DNA of 6,025 nucleotides from an uncultured Candidatus Melainabacteria bacterium. Its GTDB lineage: Bacteria > Cyanobacteriota > Vampirovibrionia > Gastranaerophilales > Gastranaerophilaceae. Shown one piece after another: positions 5,543 to 6,025 of this stretch (position 1 is its first letter; each line of letters opens with the position of its first letter). Position numbers and translations under genes: made by a program. The stretch is from contig CAKVLL010000052.1 in assembly GCA_934757255.1 (NCBI GenBank), forward strand, positions 1 through 6,025. The letters are read 5' to 3'. Under the pieces are notes generated by a model. It did not search any database. It had not been told where the DNA came from and saw nothing but the letters and a program-made list of their open reading frames with translations.

Positions 5543-6025
5543 TTAGTTTCCGGTAACACCACTTTTACTTCTTTGATAATTCTTTTTCATTTCTTCTTGG
5601 CGTTGCATAATTTTCAACATTGTTTCCATATCCATTTGTTGAATTTTACGCTCATATTCTACTTTTTTAACTTTTTCATCAAACTTTTTAGCTTCTTTTG
5701 CATCTTTTTCTTTTGCTTTTGCAAGCTCTTTTGCTTGTTTTGCATCAAATTCAACTTCTGAAACAGGAATAACTTCAGCTTCTTCTTCCATTCTATATCC
5801 TACAATTGATATCGGAATACTTGAGCCTGTCAAAGATTCCAGCCTTGAATTTTCGCCATAAACATCAATACTCCAAGTACCTAAAAATTTCGGAACATCG
5901 CCTGTATAAGCGTAGGCACAAACAACAACTCTGTTTTCGTCATTAGCATCAAAACCTAAAGGATAAATATCCCAACGTTTTTCATCAAAATCGACTCCAC
6001 CTGCTTGCGCCCAATAATTTACAAT
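5543..6025 (-). CDS. Uncharacterised protein with C-terminal charged coiled coil (partial, N-terminus missing)
   Basis: Not recognised. The frame is open from the right edge to the TAA at 5543-5545, so 160 codons are visible and the start lies outside. By hand translation the first roughly 70 visible residues look globular and rich in aromatic and acidic residues, with NYWAQAGGVDFDEKRWDIYP, then PLGFDANDENRVVVCAYAYT, then FLGTWSIDVYGENS. A short linker follows (TGSSIPISIVGYRMEEEAEV). The last 75 or so residues are Lys/Glu/Ala-rich with heptad-like spacing (AKQAKELAKAKEKDAKEAKK, then MDMETMLKIMQRQEEMKKNY), which predicts a long helix or coiled coil. The tail SGVTGN is polar. A TTG at 5831-5833 could be mistaken for a start, but the upstream codons are protein-like and uninterrupted. 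No signal peptide can be judged. Confidence 0.75.
   Translation of the reverse strand: MVNYWAQAGGVDFDEKRWDIYPLGFDANDENRVVVCAYAYTGDVPKFLGTWSIDVYGENSRLESLTGSSIPISIVGYRMEEEAEVIPVSEVEFDAKQAKELAKAKEKDAKEAKKFDEKVKKVEYERKIQQMDMETMLKIMQRQEEMKKNYQRSKSGVTGN

Noticed and set aside
5573..5761. Plus-strand frame rich in Phe and Leu, resembling a small membrane protein
   Set aside because: It is the antisense of the Lys/Glu-rich coiled coil on the minus strand, which explains its composition; it has no convincing ribosome site.
5831..5833. TTG as start of the right-edge minus-strand gene
   Set aside because: The frame continues upstream without a stop and with protein-like composition to the window edge.

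Overview
The window is AT-rich bacterial chromosome with short intergenic gaps and overlapping genes. It carries ordinary core genes: the start of ribosomal protein S12 and a shikimate-pathway cluster, aroC-aroK-aroB. Next to them are lineage-specific proteins of unknown role. One has a Sec signal peptide and one has HEAT-like helices. All reading frames fit the standard genetic code. The base composition, the long-type chorismate synthase and the style of the hypothetical proteins would suit a host-associated, AT-rich lineage such as Gastranaerophilales (Vampirovibrionia/Melainabacteria). That placement is an impression from memory and was not tested; other AT-rich phyla remain possible.

Layout, left to right. 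Positions 1-75 (minus) hold the first 25 codons of rpsL, with a clear Shine-Dalgarno site, a leader of about 115 nt and a near-consensus sigma-70 promoter. The 248-bp divergent gap (76-323) also carries a consensus -10 box for aroC, placed so that transcription should start on the aroC ATG itself. aroC (324-1487), aroK (1477-1992) and aroB (1976-3076) overlap by 11 and 17 nt and look like one translationally coupled operon. They cover three shikimate-pathway steps: entry (AroB), shikimate phosphorylation (AroK) and the final step to chorismate (AroC).

After aroB comes a 150-bp nested palindrome (3062-3211). Its 22-bp outer inverted repeats begin inside the last four codons of aroB and end 9 bp from the stop of the convergent next gene. 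Inside lie a 16-bp hairpin and a small 6-bp hairpin. This is the most unusual structure in the window and resembles a small MITE-like or structured-RNA repeat.

The minus-strand gene at 3221-3997 encodes an exported protein with a carboxypeptidase-regulatory-like beta domain and a probable second beta-sandwich. It is divergent from 4186-5448, a 420-aa cytoplasmic protein with a duplicated N-terminal motif, an acidic low-complexity linker and HEAT-like C-terminal helices. A 12-bp hairpin (5481-5510) lies between it and a convergent partial gene (5543 to the right edge, minus). The partial gene has a globular part followed by a charged coiled coil and is open for all 160 visible codons. No CRISPR array, tRNA, rRNA, transposase or complete mobile element is visible. 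No gene-free stretch exceeds 300 bp.
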